From positions 1 through 31,333 of the IMG/VR virus record IMGVR_UViG_3300017598_000267: 31,333 nt of DNA; one strand, written 5' to 3'. Below, one piece after another: positions 8,257 to 17,362 of the stretch; position 1 is the first letter of the stretch; every line of letters begins with the position of its first letter. Below the pieces are notes generated by a model, which saw only the letters and a program-made list of their open reading frames with translations, had not been told where the DNA came from and made no database searches. The position numbers and the translations under genes are program-made. This stretch comes from a virus.

Positions 8257-9465
8257 TTAGTTTTTACCCCCTGTTAGCTCTTCTAAACTTATTTCGTCAG
8301 ATCCACTAGTGGTATTGTTGTTATTAGTTGTTGTTTTACGTTGTTTACTTGGTATTAGGTTTAACTTTTTAAAAGTCTTTTTCTTTTCTGCTATTACAGC
8401 TTTTTCAGAAACCTTTTTAACAAAACTTTCCCTGTCTATCATGTAAAGTGCCATTTCAGCAGCTTTCTCAGGGTTAAGTCTTATCTCATTATAAAGAGCA
8501 TCTAACTCATAAGAATTATTCTCTCCTTTTTTTGTAGCTATTTCTACAATTCTGCTTTTTAAGCTCTCTTTAATATTATAATCAGCTACAGAACTCTTAA
8601 TATCCTTTCTGTACTGTTTTAATGCTTGCTCATGCTTTACTTTATCGTCAGCAGCCTTATCATCCATTGCTGACATTCTAGCCTTTACAGCATCCTCTAA
8701 TTCTTCTTTAGCTTGAAATGCTCTTTCTTTCTTATTTCCTTTAATCCCAAAAGCATCAACCATGTCTCTGATCTCACTGTCGTCCATGCCCTGTGCTCTG
8801 TATCTCATGTATAGGGCTTTGTCTTGGTCAGCCTCAGAGTCTAGATCAAGTGAGTTTAAAGGATCTTGGTAAGATTTATATAAATCAATTGCTTCCTTTA
8901 CACTTCCACCATTTTTCTCAATGTTGATAACATGCTTGGTGAAGTCTGAAACATCCTCTGTACTTACTCTTTCTTTGTAAGTGTCTTCTAACTCGGCTAG
9001 TTTTGACTTAACTATATTAATGAACTTGTCGTCTCCAATCTCCGCTTCAGATAAAAGCATTTCGATCTCTTCTCCATTTTCACCCTCTTCAACAATTGTT
9101 TCTATCTCATCTCCCCAAATTGCTTTGATTACAGATTGATAGTTAACTTTGTCCTTGCCCTCTTCAGGCTTCTTACCTTCCTCTTCGTCAGCTATTCTCT
9201 TGGCTTCAGCGTCTGCTTCTGCTTTAAGCCTGTTTGCTTCTTCCTCCTCTTCTGTATTAACTACAGGAGGTACAATAGGATTAATGTCTTCTTCTTCCTT
9301 TTTCTTATTTGCTGCTATTTCTAGCTCATCATCTAAGTTAATAGGTTCTTCCTCTTTTTTAACAGGAGGTTCTACATTCTGTCCTAGAAGTTCCTCCATT
9401 GATATAATATCAGATGAGTCCTCATCAGACAAGTTAAATTGTTGTTGTTGGTTTTCGTTTATCAT
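8257..9465 (-). CDS. Probable head scaffolding protein
   Basis: 402 residues, very acidic, Glu/Lys-rich, with low-complexity and coiled-coil stretches (EEEEEANRLKAEADAEAKRIADEEE; helices to residue 375) and a basic tail (KKKTFKKLNLIPSKQRK). This composition, with placement directly upstream of the capsid gene, is typical of phage scaffolds, which guide procapsid assembly and leave or are degraded. A motif near the N-terminus (SDIISMEELLGQ, about 18-29) is echoed at the C-terminus (SDEISLEELTGG), suggesting two equivalent docking peptides. No protease motif is visible, so if the scaffold is cleaved another protein must do it. Confidence 0.65.
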   Translation of the reverse strand: MINENQQQQFNLSDEDSSDIISMEELLGQNVEPPVKKEEEPINLDDELEIAANKKKEEEDINPIVPPVVNTEEEEEANRLKAEADAEAKRIADEEEGKKPEEGKDKVNYQSVIKAIWGDEIETIVEEGENGEEIEMLLSEAEIGDDKFINIVKSKLAELEDTYKERVSTEDVSDFTKHVINIEKNGGSVKEAIDLYKSYQDPLNSLDLDSEADQDKALYMRYRAQGMDDSEIRDMVDAFGIKGNKKERAFQAKEELEDAVKARMSAMDDKAADDKVKHEQALKQYRKDIKSSVADYNIKESLKSRIVEIATKKGENNSYELDALYNEIRLNPEKAAEMALYMIDRESFVKKVSEKAVIAEKKKTFKKLNLIPSKQRKTTTNNNNTTSGSDEISLEELTGGKN

Positions 9466-9555
9466 TACTGCAAATTTATTTATGGTTTAGCACTTTTCAA
9501 AATATGTAAAAAGTTATTGTATTATTATTAAATTATTTTTTATATTAAATTTTTT

Positions 9556-12303
9556 TTAATTCTTGTTAATTATTGAGGTAAATTCTTTAGTCTGTCTCTC
9601 TCTTTCACGTTGGTTTAGTTCCTTAGCTTTAAGCTTAAGTTCCTCCATCTTAAGTTTGAATTCTTTTGACATCTTAGTGTCTTCATTCTTCATTTTATTC
9701 ATCTCCAATCTCTCCTTAGAGTCAATTGATCTATTCTTTACAGCCCTATCAGCTTCCTTGTTAATTTGATTAAAGTCTTCTAGCCCTGCTTCTTTATCTG
9801 CTGCCCTACCTAGTGCATTTATTCTAGCAACCTCAAGTTTAGCTATTCTATCTTTTTCTTTAGACTCTTCTGTCCTAGCATCTTTATCTGCTTCTAATTG
9901 AGCAGCACCTTCTTGTTGTTGTTTGATAAGACCTTGATCTTGTTGATTTTTCGCTTGTAACTCTCCTTGCTTTCTAACTCTATTAATTCTAGCTAACTCA
10001 ACTAATTCCGAGTATGCGTCAGATTTAATAAGCTCTGCTAATTCTAAAGCATCTGACCCTAATGTGTTATTTTGTAATAGAGATTGTTTCAAACTCTCTA
10101 AATCTTTTCTTTTCTTATTATCATTAGAAGCTATTATACCTAACGTTCTAAATGGGAAGTGTTCATCTTCCATTTGTAAGAATGCTAATGACGAATCACT
10201 CTTAGTATATGCTACTGTTATATCTTTACCTTCCCCTTGTGCATACTGAGCTACAGATAGATGTAAATCTAAAGCTTTTTGAGTATACTCAGAGAATTCT
10301 GCAAATATTTGTGCGGTCTGTGCATAAGATGCATCTTGACTTGCTTTAATACCTTCCTGGTTTGTGTATTTATTTGGTGCACCTGTTTGTTGAGGTGATA
10401 TACCAATAATTTCAAATGCTTTTGATTTATAATACTCAGCTAATTGTTGTCTGTTTGCAATCTGTCCTGAGAATGTAATACTTTGGGTTGAGAACTGATT
10501 AAATATAGTATTGTTACTCTGTGTATCTCCTGAAGTAGCTATAGGCATAACCCCTACATCCTTTGCAATATTTCTAAGGTGCATTAGTGCTTCCTCTGTA
10601 TCACCCCATTCTTTAAATTCACTTGGAATAAATGCAACATCCATTAAGAAGAATGTACCAATCTCTTTTTCTAATAAAGAGTAGATTTGGTTCATACATA
10701 AGTTAAACTTAGTTTGGTATGGTGCAATTTTCTTAGCCAAAGATTTGCCAATTTTTCCTCCTACTGGCAATTTTATATCAAAAAAGTTACTGTCACCTTT
10801 TATTTGGTGTTCGCATGGTTTACAATATAAGTATAAAGGTTCTTCCATATTGAAAGAAGATACTTTTGCTCCTTCATAACATACAGGTCTGTAAAACCAT
10901 TGTAATGTGTTTTCCTCAAAGTCATCTTTTACATCAATAAGACGATTTGTTTTAATTTGTTTTATATCTTTGTCCTTTAAAAACTCCGATAAAATATCTT
11001 CTGTTACTATTTCATTAAAGATTTCCCCTGTCGTTTCATCAGTATAAGACAGATAACCTACCATATCGTATGCAATAAAGTATACTTCCGTAACTTGGCA
11101 CATATCAAAGTTTATGTTTAGGTCTTCTCTTAAAGAACTCATGTAAGAATGGTTTACCTGATTGGTATCTCCATGTCTTCTAGAAATAAATCTATCGTAC
11201 TCTTCTCCTGTTTTAAGATCTTTGTACTGTCCCATTGGTTCTCCAAAGTAATCTTGCATGTTTAAAGCAAAATTATAATCAAAATAGTTGGCATGTGGTG
11301 CAACAACTGACTTATGAAAGTTGCTCTCTATAGCATCATTAAAGTTACCATCGGAGTACCCTACATAATTCTTCCAATCTTTTTTACCTCCAAGTAATTT
11401 CTTTTGATCGCTTGTTTTTATGTAATGTCCTAATCTTTGTACAGTTTCTGATGGAGATAAGTAATGTACTCTACCTACATACTCACCGTCTTGTGCGTAG
11501 TCTGAATCTATTGTTTGTGAAAAGAATGTATTTACAGGACTCCACTTTTCAGGGTGGTACATGTCATACCCTATTCTATAATGTCTAAAACATCTTCCTG
11601 TTGCTAGGTAATCTTTGAACTCCCCTCTTTCAAGTTTGTCCATTTGAAATCTTTCCCTATCTTGTTCAAGTGTAGCTTCCCCCCATTTAACTCCTACCGT
11701 TTTAAACGATTTTTGTAAGTGGTGTTCTATATGTTTTGGGGTTTTCTCATCAACTACTTGTTGTAGCTGTTGCATGTACATTTGCTTTTCCTCTTCAGAC
11801 TTAAAGTCAGTCTTTTTTGAGTCTAAGCCCATATTCATTAAATGAAGCTCAATTTCTGCATCCAATTTTTCCTTTAGGTAGCTCTTGAACATTTCGTTCT
11901 TCTTCCTAAGATAATCATTATTTGCTATTTCCCCCGTGTCGGTAACATGGAACAAATCCTGCATCTCCATATAATTACCTACTAGTACATTAATAATAAT
12001 ACCAATAAGATCATAATGTTTTAGGAATGTAGGAATACCTACACCATCAAGTAAATCTTGGACATTTTCTAGTTCGGGAATTACTTCAGAAAGTTCCTGA
12101 TGTGATAAATCCCCATCAATCATTCTATAATAATCTAGGAACTTGTAGTTCTCACCAAGTTGATCAATACCTACTCTTTCGAAATCATCTAGCACGGATC
12201 GTTGCCAATCTTTACTATTCTTTACAGATTTTTTTACCCACATTGGGGTAATCTCACTGGATGAATTTATATTGCTATGCCAATTTCCTATGTTAGTCCA
12301 CAT
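9556..12303 (-). CDS. Portal protein (large, with long C-terminal coiled coil)
   Basis: 915 residues. The portal forms the dodecameric DNA channel at one capsid vertex. It lies between terminase and scaffold, the usual place. Core features are an N-terminal helical region containing NYKFLDYYRMIDG, a middle clip/stem region, and the segment KKIAPYQTKFNLCMNQIYSLLEKEIGTFFLMDV followed by QQLAEYYKSKAFEIIGISPQQTGAPNKYTNQEG, which is characteristic of large portals of this type. Residues about 780-915 are almost entirely charged helix (Lys/Glu/Gln-rich), an extended C-terminal barrel or coiled coil. It is much longer than minimal portals and nearer in length and style to crAss-like ones; that relation is by eye. 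70 bases separate it from terminase. Confidence 0.85.
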   Translation of the reverse strand: MWTNIGNWHSNINSSSEITPMWVKKSVKNSKDWQRSVLDDFERVGIDQLGENYKFLDYYRMIDGDLSHQELSEVIPELENVQDLLDGVGIPTFLKHYDLIGIIINVLVGNYMEMQDLFHVTDTGEIANNDYLRKKNEMFKSYLKEKLDAEIELHLMNMGLDSKKTDFKSEEEKQMYMQQLQQVVDEKTPKHIEHHLQKSFKTVGVKWGEATLEQDRERFQMDKLERGEFKDYLATGRCFRHYRIGYDMYHPEKWSPVNTFFSQTIDSDYAQDGEYVGRVHYLSPSETVQRLGHYIKTSDQKKLLGGKKDWKNYVGYSDGNFNDAIESNFHKSVVAPHANYFDYNFALNMQDYFGEPMGQYKDLKTGEEYDRFISRRHGDTNQVNHSYMSSLREDLNINFDMCQVTEVYFIAYDMVGYLSYTDETTGEIFNEIVTEDILSEFLKDKDIKQIKTNRLIDVKDDFEENTLQWFYRPVCYEGAKVSSFNMEEPLYLYCKPCEHQIKGDSNFFDIKLPVGGKIGKSLAKKIAPYQTKFNLCMNQIYSLLEKEIGTFFLMDVAFIPSEFKEWGDTEEALMHLRNIAKDVGVMPIATSGDTQSNNTIFNQFSTQSITFSGQIANRQQLAEYYKSKAFEIIGISPQQTGAPNKYTNQEGIKASQDASYAQTAQIFAEFSEYTQKALDLHLSVAQYAQGEGKDITVAYTKSDSSLAFLQMEDEHFPFRTLGIIASNDNKKRKDLESLKQSLLQNNTLGSDALELAELIKSDAYSELVELARINRVRKQGELQAKNQQDQGLIKQQQEGAAQLEADKDARTEESKEKDRIAKLEVARINALGRAADKEAGLEDFNQINKEADRAVKNRSIDSKERLEMNKMKNEDTKMSKEFKLKMEELKLKAKELNQRERERQTKEFTSIINKN

Positions 12304-12373
12304 TCACGAAAAAATTTAACAACAAAGATATCGTTTTATTACGTTTATATAAAAAATGTAAAATTATTTATAA

Positions 12374-14407
12374 CTAATAAGGTTTAGCTCTACGCTTGCC
12401 ATAAGCTGAGGGACGAGTTCTTTTCTTACCCTTTAGTTTGTCCTCCATATTCCTATTTTTGGAATTACCATAGTCAGGCATATATCCTTCTTTATCTAGA
12501 TATCTACACCAAGCTAATGCATGGGAGAATGCAATAATTCTATCAAAGTTTCCTCCTTTTCTATAAGCAATTATCTCTCTTAGTAACTCTACATCATCTA
12601 TAAACTCTATACCTAATTTAGTAACTTTATTACCATCCTCATCCATGTCTACCTCATGCTGTTCCTTTGTATAACTAACAAATAAATTAAAAAGATATTC
12701 TTGATTAGGTTTTGTAGGGTATATACCAAACTTAGTGTTTGCTTTGGATTTCTTCTTAGAATTTACCTGTCCAAATGTTATAGCAGGTGTTAACAAGTCA
12801 TGTGCTTTACCTTTTGCATCTAGATATTGAATAAGACCTTGATCAATAGACTCCATACAACACTTGGCATTATAGGTTTCTAAGGCAGTCTCACAATATT
12901 GATGAAATTCATTCATCCTATAAGGTCTTGCTGCATAAGATAATGCTATTCTCTCGCAAGGTGTATTTATATCAGAGTTTCTCCTTTTTAACACATAGCA
13001 TACACCAACTGAGTCAGTATACTCAGATACATCGACTTTGTATCCATCCAATCCTGCTACAAATAAATGTTCAGGTGGTTTTTCTGCAGGGAAGTCGTGA
13101 TTACCATATCTAACCATAGGTGCATCACACTCTCCCCCAGGAAAAGGAAAGTCTGCTCTCTTTTTTTCAGAGAAACTTTGTGTAGCCCATTCTAGTGATG
13201 ACCTTTGTAAATCAATTGGTGTTCCTGTATCTCCATCCTCTTCTAATCTCGCTAAGTGCTTTCTAGCTACTTCTACAGGGAAAGGGTTTACACTTGTTTC
13301 TAAGAAACATTCATCTATATCTAGAGGATGATACATCTTAAATTTATTTAAGGCATCTTCGTCACTTTCTAAACGTTTTCTTTCCTCAAGAATAAATTCC
13401 TTGCATGCTTTCCAATCTGTTGTGAACATTTTTATACTAGAAAGGTATTTACTCTTTTTCCCTAAAAAGTCTGCTAAATTAGTTTCTATTTTAGGTACAG
13501 GTAAACGATATGACATTTGTCCAGGTACAAAAACTCCAAACTTTTTTTCTTCCCAAGTTCTATGCTCTTTAGGGCACATATCATTTAATATCTTCCAATC
13601 CATTTCTAGCATATCATATGCAGAAGGATTTTTAAGTGCTCTTTTAGCATCTTTTGATAAAGTATTATTACCACCTGTCCCTGATAAAATAGGGTAAGCT
13701 TTCCAACCATACTGTGTCTTAAATGCAGGTAATGCTGATTGATAGATTGATATCCAATCCCATTTTCCTATCTCATCTATTGTAAATCCAATAGGGGAAC
13801 CCCCTGCTCCTTTCTCTGAGGCTTTACCCGTACCTTTTACAGCATTCTTAATAAAGATATCTGAATGAACAATCCTAGATCCTGTCTTAGTCTTTAGCCC
13901 AAACTCAATATGTTTGTCCCAATCTGATCTATTTCTAGGTAATAAAAATGCAGGATGAACACTATTAAAAGACATATCCATTAATCTAGATATAGCATTT
14001 AAATCTCCATCGTCTCCCCCAATAATTTCTAGAGTACCATTTTGCTTTATTGTATTTAGGTAAGTAGTGTTTGATGTAATAGTAGTTGTCTTACTAAATC
14101 CTCTACATCCAAAAATCAGCATGGCTAACTGCTCCGTCTTACACCTTTTATAGTTTTCTACAAAATACCAAATATGATCATCTAGTGGTGGGTGCATTAA
14201 GACCTCATCGGTTTCTCCCCTTTTATTTGGTACAGGAATGGGTGTCTTAAAATAATTCAAATGCCAATAAAGCCAAGGATGTATAAAAACCCCATCTATA
14301 GTAACTCCATCTTTTAATTTTCTAATTTCCTCATTAAAAAAATCAATAACATCTGGTGACTGCTCATAAAAAGACTTACTCCTATTATAAACAGGAGTAT
14401 CTTTCAT
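12374..14407 (-). CDS. terL: Terminase large subunit
   Basis: 677 residues from the ATG at 14407. The enzyme pumps DNA into the procapsid using ATP and cuts the concatemer. Walker A is GCRGFSKTT (about 100-108). Walker B is IGFTIDE (about 206-212), with D211 and E212 as magnesium and catalytic residues. The C-terminal RNase-H-like nuclease has candidate acidic residues D454 (AGLDGY), E519 (CMESID) and D622 (FDRIIAF). The tail is basic (KLKGKKRTRPSAYGKRRAK). An upstream in-frame ATG at 14491 would add 28 residues but would overlap the previous gene by 47 bases, so I prefer the internal start. No small terminase subunit is recognised. One of the small genes upstream may serve. Confidence 0.93.
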   Translation of the reverse strand: MKDTPVYNRSKSFYEQSPDVIDFFNEEIRKLKDGVTIDGVFIHPWLYWHLNYFKTPIPVPNKRGETDEVLMHPPLDDHIWYFVENYKRCKTEQLAMLIFGCRGFSKTTTITSNTTYLNTIKQNGTLEIIGGDDGDLNAISRLMDMSFNSVHPAFLLPRNRSDWDKHIEFGLKTKTGSRIVHSDIFIKNAVKGTGKASEKGAGGSPIGFTIDEIGKWDWISIYQSALPAFKTQYGWKAYPILSGTGGNNTLSKDAKRALKNPSAYDMLEMDWKILNDMCPKEHRTWEEKKFGVFVPGQMSYRLPVPKIETNLADFLGKKSKYLSSIKMFTTDWKACKEFILEERKRLESDEDALNKFKMYHPLDIDECFLETSVNPFPVEVARKHLARLEEDGDTGTPIDLQRSSLEWATQSFSEKKRADFPFPGGECDAPMVRYGNHDFPAEKPPEHLFVAGLDGYKVDVSEYTDSVGVCYVLKRRNSDINTPCERIALSYAARPYRMNEFHQYCETALETYNAKCCMESIDQGLIQYLDAKGKAHDLLTPAITFGQVNSKKKSKANTKFGIYPTKPNQEYLFNLFVSYTKEQHEVDMDEDGNKVTKLGIEFIDDVELLREIIAYRKGGNFDRIIAFSHALAWCRYLDKEGYMPDYGNSKNRNMEDKLKGKKRTRPSAYGKRRAKPY

Positions 14408-14444
14408 TAGAATGTAAAATTCATTATTACCTTCGTACTTATTT

Positions 14445-15017
14445 TTATGTTTCTTCTTGCTCAAATTTTCTTTGCATATATGATTTAACATCGGGAAACA
14501 TTTCTTCTACTTTACCATGCATAATTAAAGGTATAGGTTTGTCAGAGTGTATTGGTATGTATAACTCACTAGTCATATCATCCAAATTAAGTTTCTTAAT
14601 ATCTAATCTAAATTTATTTACATTTGCTAATACTATAGACTGAAATTCCGTCTCTTCTCCAATCAACCTATCAATTTCTTCCTCATCTAAGTGAGAGAAT
14701 GTATCTTCATAGGTAGTCCAATCATATGCTATGGCACATTGTTCATACCTTTCTATGTATGTGTCTACAAATCCTACTAATAATTCTATAAAATCCTGTA
14801 CTATTTTTCTATCTCTAAAATCCTCTGTTATTTTTGCAAAGTATTCAAGTTTTGAGTAGTTACGATTTGTAATAAGATGTTGCCTTTTGTGTAATTTTTC
14901 TCTCTTAAACGTGTTATCCTCAGTTGCCCAAGTTTTACGCTGAATATAAGCCCACTCCTTTTCAAGAGCAGACTTGTAGTTTTCTATGTAGTTAGTTACC
15001 TCTATTGGTAATGTCAT
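14445..15017 (-). CDS. Unknown protein upstream of terminase
   Basis: 190 residues, helical and charged (IENYKSALEKEWAYIQRKTWATEDN, VQDFIELLVGFVDTYIERYEQ), with no membrane segment. Its start overlaps the stop of the previous gene by one base and its stop lies 37 bases before the terminase start. Position directly before terL makes a packaging role possible (small terminase or terminase cofactor), but there is no clear helix-turn-helix, so this is only a guess from order. Confidence 0.55.
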   Translation of the reverse strand: MTLPIEVTNYIENYKSALEKEWAYIQRKTWATEDNTFKREKLHKRQHLITNRNYSKLEYFAKITEDFRDRKIVQDFIELLVGFVDTYIERYEQCAIAYDWTTYEDTFSHLDEEEIDRLIGEETEFQSIVLANVNKFRLDIKKLNLDDMTSELYIPIHSDKPIPLIMHGKVEEMFPDVKSYMQRKFEQEET

Positions 15018-15484
15018 TACTTAGCAGTTTTCATATAAGTAAAGATTTGTTCAGCTTCATTAGGTTTTAGTACACTGATCTGTTGCATAATAACATCATG
15101 GTACTCTTTATCTAAAACAACAAGATTTCCTTTCTCTATCCCAAATAGATCCATTTTTTGTTGCATAAACCCTTCCAAGAACTTCTCATCCTTCTCAGAG
15201 AGACTAGTGGGTAGGTCTGCCATTTTGATAATGGTGTAGTACTCAATAACTCTACTAATAAGAGACTGTAATTGTTGACTTAAAAGTGTCATCGACATTT
15301 CATTCTTTTTAAAAGTAGTAATGTCAGAGGTGAACTTGGAGGATTCTTCTTCTTCAGATTCCTTAACCTTATTAATTAATTCTAAGTTTTCAGTAGATAC
15401 TTGTGTTAAATAATCACTAATACCTTTTACTTGCTCAAATCTGTCTTCAAAATTTTGAACTATTAATTTTTCTATGTTATCCAT
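15017..15484 (-). CDS. Unknown coiled-coil protein
   Basis: 155 residues, almost wholly helical by composition. Residues about 20-90 (YLTQVSTENLELINKVKESEEEE; LLSQQLQSLISRVIEYYTII) are likely coiled coil. It overlaps the genes on both sides by 1 and 8 bases, so it is translated as part of the packaging operon. An oligomeric small-terminase-like role is conceivable given length and place, but no DNA-binding motif is seen. Confidence 0.5.
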   Translation of the reverse strand: MDNIEKLIVQNFEDRFEQVKGISDYLTQVSTENLELINKVKESEEEESSKFTSDITTFKKNEMSMTLLSQQLQSLISRVIEYYTIIKMADLPTSLSEKDEKFLEGFMQQKMDLFGIEKGNLVVLDKEYHDVIMQQISVLKPNEAEQIFTYMKTAK

Positions 15485-15686
15485 TTAATTCTTTTTTAAT
15501 TGCTTTTTCTATTAAAGTATACATACTACCATCAGGTATTTCTAGTAAAGAGCTTTTCTTAAAGTCTACTCCTGAAGGTATTTGTGCGAAAACACTATAA
15601 AGTAACTCCCCTACACTATAATCCTTGAATTCAGGATTCTCACTAAATTCTTTTAATTTGTCTATCACTAATGCTTTATAATTCAT
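15477..15686 (-). CDS. Small unknown protein
   Basis: 69 residues, mixed charge, one soluble domain (MNYKALVIDKLKEF ... LYSVFAQIPSGVDF ... LIEKAIKKEL). It overlaps its neighbours by 4 bases upstream (ATGA junction) and 8 downstream, which argues that it is a real coupled gene. No function can be assigned. Confidence 0.5.
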   Translation of the reverse strand: MNYKALVIDKLKEFSENPEFKDYSVGELLYSVFAQIPSGVDFKKSSLLEIPDGSMYTLIEKAIKKELNG

Positions 15687-16345
15687 TTTTTTATCCCTGT
15701 TAATTTAATTATTCCAACTCTTGTTCCTGTACTAGTTACGAAGTAGTTAACTGTTAAACTTTTTGTAAATCTTGCGTCTTTCGTAAAACCTACTGTATTA
15801 ATTTTAGCTATTACTTTAATAGTATTTTCATCAACCTTCTCTTGGGTTGGTACTGTACAAGAGCAACCTGCTTTTATACTACTTATATTTAATCCCGTCT
15901 TCCTAGTTATTAATAACTCCACTTCTTTTACTGTTTCTGTTACATCTCCTAGTTCTACAACGAAAGCGTCCCCTCTGTCTGTCAACTTTATACTTTCTGC
16001 AGAATGGTTTATGTATTCAACATCTAACTCTCTATCTTTAGATGTTTCAACTTTAACAGCATTCCACTTTGGTGGTAGGTTTAATTCTACTAACCCACAT
16101 TCTTCCGTTTTCTGTCCTATCTTTTTTAAATAACAACAACCACATGCTGTACATACAGGACTTCCTTGACATACAGTATCTATTGTTAGTTTATGAGATG
16201 TTTTTAGATCCTCTTCACTTACATTTTCTGAGAGGTACTCACACCCGTTACATATCTTTAACCTTTCCTGATACATTTCGGTAGTTGTATCAATGTCCTC
16301 TGTAAAGGCTTTATAAATTACTTTTAGTTTACTTTTCTTCTTCAT
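15683..16345 (-). CDS. Zinc-finger domain fused to DUF1573-like domain
   Basis: 220 residues in two parts. Residues 28-94 hold a Cys cluster (RLKICNGC at 29-35, then C59, C65, C68, C70, C71, C83 and the ending PPKW). This matches the small phage zinc-ribbon type with C..C, CxxCGC and a late Cys followed by KW. Residues about 105-220 form a beta sandwich with AGCSCTVP at 159-166, the signature of DUF1573, an Ig-like domain frequent in Bacteroidota. In host proteins DUF1573 is usually exported. Here no signal peptide is present and the gene sits in the packaging operon. A virion or assembly role is inferred. The fusion is unusual. Confidence 0.65.
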   Translation of the reverse strand: MKKKSKLKVIYKAFTEDIDTTTEMYQERLKICNGCEYLSENVSEEDLKTSHKLTIDTVCQGSPVCTACGCCYLKKIGQKTEECGLVELNLPPKWNAVKVETSKDRELDVEYINHSAESIKLTDRGDAFVVELGDVTETVKEVELLITRKTGLNISSIKAGCSCTVPTQEKVDENTIKVIAKINTVGFTKDARFTKSLTVNYFVTSTGTRVGIIKLTGIKK

Positions 16346-16745
16346 TTTGAAATTGTTCTAGTTCTTCTGTTGTTTTTCTTGTTGTTAAATATGTATTCTT
16401 AAGCTTTGGTTTTGTGTAATGGTTTTTTAATTTTGATGTTCCTGCCTCAGAGTTTTCTTCTAGTATTTGCAACTTGTCTTTACTTCTTGATAACCTAATT
16501 GCTTCCCCTCTACTTAACTCTTCCTTACTTCCTAGTTTACCTTCTTCTCTTTTTAAGAAACCATGCTTCTGATATAACCTACCTAAGTGAGGTATGAAGA
16601 TAGTCAGGATATCTCTTCTCTTTGTTAACTTCTTAATATGGCTAAATAAAAAGTTAAAGATAAATGCAATCTTCTCCTTATCGACACCCGTTCTCTTTGC
16701 GACCTCATTAATAATATCTTCTTGATTAGATACATTCTTAGTCAT
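16329..16745 (-). CDS. HU/IHF-like DNA-binding protein
   Basis: 138 residues. Residues 7-60 follow the HU/IHF pattern: helix (NEVAKRTGVDKEKIAFIFNFLFSHIKKLTKR), then a strand leading to IPHLGRLY, the place of the IPGFGTF element in HU. The beta-arm and the remaining C-terminal half are replaced by a basic, probably flexible tail (LKNHYTKPKLKNTYLTTRK). HU/IHF proteins bend DNA. In a phage this could help origin activation, recombination or packaging. IHF-type genes near packaging genes are known in crAss-like phages. It overlaps genes on both sides by 8 and 17 bases. Confidence 0.65.
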   Translation of the reverse strand: MTKNVSNQEDIINEVAKRTGVDKEKIAFIFNFLFSHIKKLTKRRDILTIFIPHLGRLYQKHGFLKREEGKLGSKEELSRGEAIRLSRSKDKLQILEENSEAGTSKLKNHYTKPKLKNTYLTTRKTTEELEQFQNEEEK

Positions 16746-17127
16746 TTGAATTATTTGTTATCTGAAATAAGTAATAGGATTCATTCTGTCCTTTTCTATA
16801 GTAATCTGAAAGTTTTTCTAGTTCAGGATGTAGATACTTATTATTAAAGTTCTTTGTGGATGGTATTAGATAACCTAGTTTAGTCAATTCATGGTTCATC
16901 ACATTTAGGTTGGTTGTCTTTACTCCCATACTACTTGCTGCTAAATCTTTACTATCCTTATTATAACCATACTTCATATAATAAGCAAGTAGGGATGCTA
17001 ACTTTTTCCTTAAGGGTTTCTTATCTCTTCTTACTGTTACTGATGCTGTGTAAAGTTGTACCATAGCTGATAGAACTTCTATCTCATTTTCACAGGTAAT
17101 TTTACATCTAAATATTTCTCCTTTCAT
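16738..17127 (-). CDS. Putative winged-helix DNA-binding protein
   Basis: 129 residues, first gene of the leftward operon. Residues about 58-90 (SKDLAASSMGVKTTNLNVMNHELTKLGYLI) read as a helix-turn-helix followed by a possible wing, and the protein is basic (RRDKKPLRKKL). The long leader before it contains a 30-base palindrome. A first gene that is a DNA binder beside a divergent control region is a plausible regulator of the early/late switch and might bind its own leader. This is inference. It could also be a small terminase subunit, which uses the same fold. Confidence 0.5.
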   Translation of the reverse strand: MKGEIFRCKITCENEIEVLSAMVQLYTASVTVRRDKKPLRKKLASLLAYYMKYGYNKDSKDLAASSMGVKTTNLNVMNHELTKLGYLIPSTKNFNNKYLHPELEKLSDYYRKGQNESYYLFQITNNSND

Positions 17128-17183
17128 ATAGACACAATTTGGGCTTTATTAGTTTACGTACTTAAATCAAGTATTTTTTAGTT

Positions 17184-17213
17184 TACTTAGAAATCAAATG
17201 ATTTAAATAAGTA
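17184..17213. promoter_or_regulatory. Extended palindrome in the divergent control region
   Basis: TACTTA (17184-17189), G, AAATCA (17191-17196), AA, TGATTT (17199-17204), AAA, TAAGTA (17208-17213) form two nested inverted repeats. A smaller copy, TACTT-AAATC-AAGTA, lies at 17159-17173 and is followed by six T on the plus strand. Placed inside the leftward leader, the site could be an operator or an attenuating hairpin. Confidence 0.45.
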
Positions 17214-17251
17214 TGTTTAAAAGTATGTGTGTTTTACGTTAACGCACGGAG

Positions 17252-17283
17252 CAAAGTTAGAGGTTATATTTGACATATGCAAG
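17252..17283 (-). promoter_or_regulatory. Candidate leftward promoter for the packaging/virion operon
   Basis: The minus strand has TAACTTTG (17259-17252), a full match to TAnnTTTG, with CTTG (17283-17280) exactly 20 bases upstream as a 3-of-4 match to TTTG. Transcription would start near 17246, about 120 bases before the ATG at 17127, so the leader includes the palindrome. Confidence 0.5.
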
Positions 17284-17330
17284 CTTTTTGGCAAAAACTT
17301 TCAAAAAAATATTAAATATTATTATAAATG

Positions 17331-17362
17331 TTAGGTTTTTACACATAAATTGATTACTTTTG
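17331..17362 (+). promoter_or_regulatory. Candidate rightward promoter for the recombination operon
   Basis: TACTTTTG (17355-17362) is a full TAnnTTTG match. TTAG (17331-17334) lies exactly 20 bases upstream as a 3-of-4 TTTG. The predicted start near 17368 lies about 22 bases before the ATG at 17390. A further TATATTTG at 17265-17272 lacks a good -33. Confidence 0.5.

Noticed and set aside
9149-9490. 113-codon plus-strand frame, Ser-rich
   Set aside because: Antisense of the Glu-rich scaffold gene. Poly-Ser/Phe comes from complementing Glu/Lys codons.
13401-13697. 98-codon plus-strand frame
   Set aside because: Lies wholly inside the terminase gene on the other strand and has no coherent composition.
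14408-14491. Longer N-terminus for terminase
   Set aside because: It would overlap the upstream gene by 47 bases. The ATG at 14407 fits operon spacing. Left open as an alternative.
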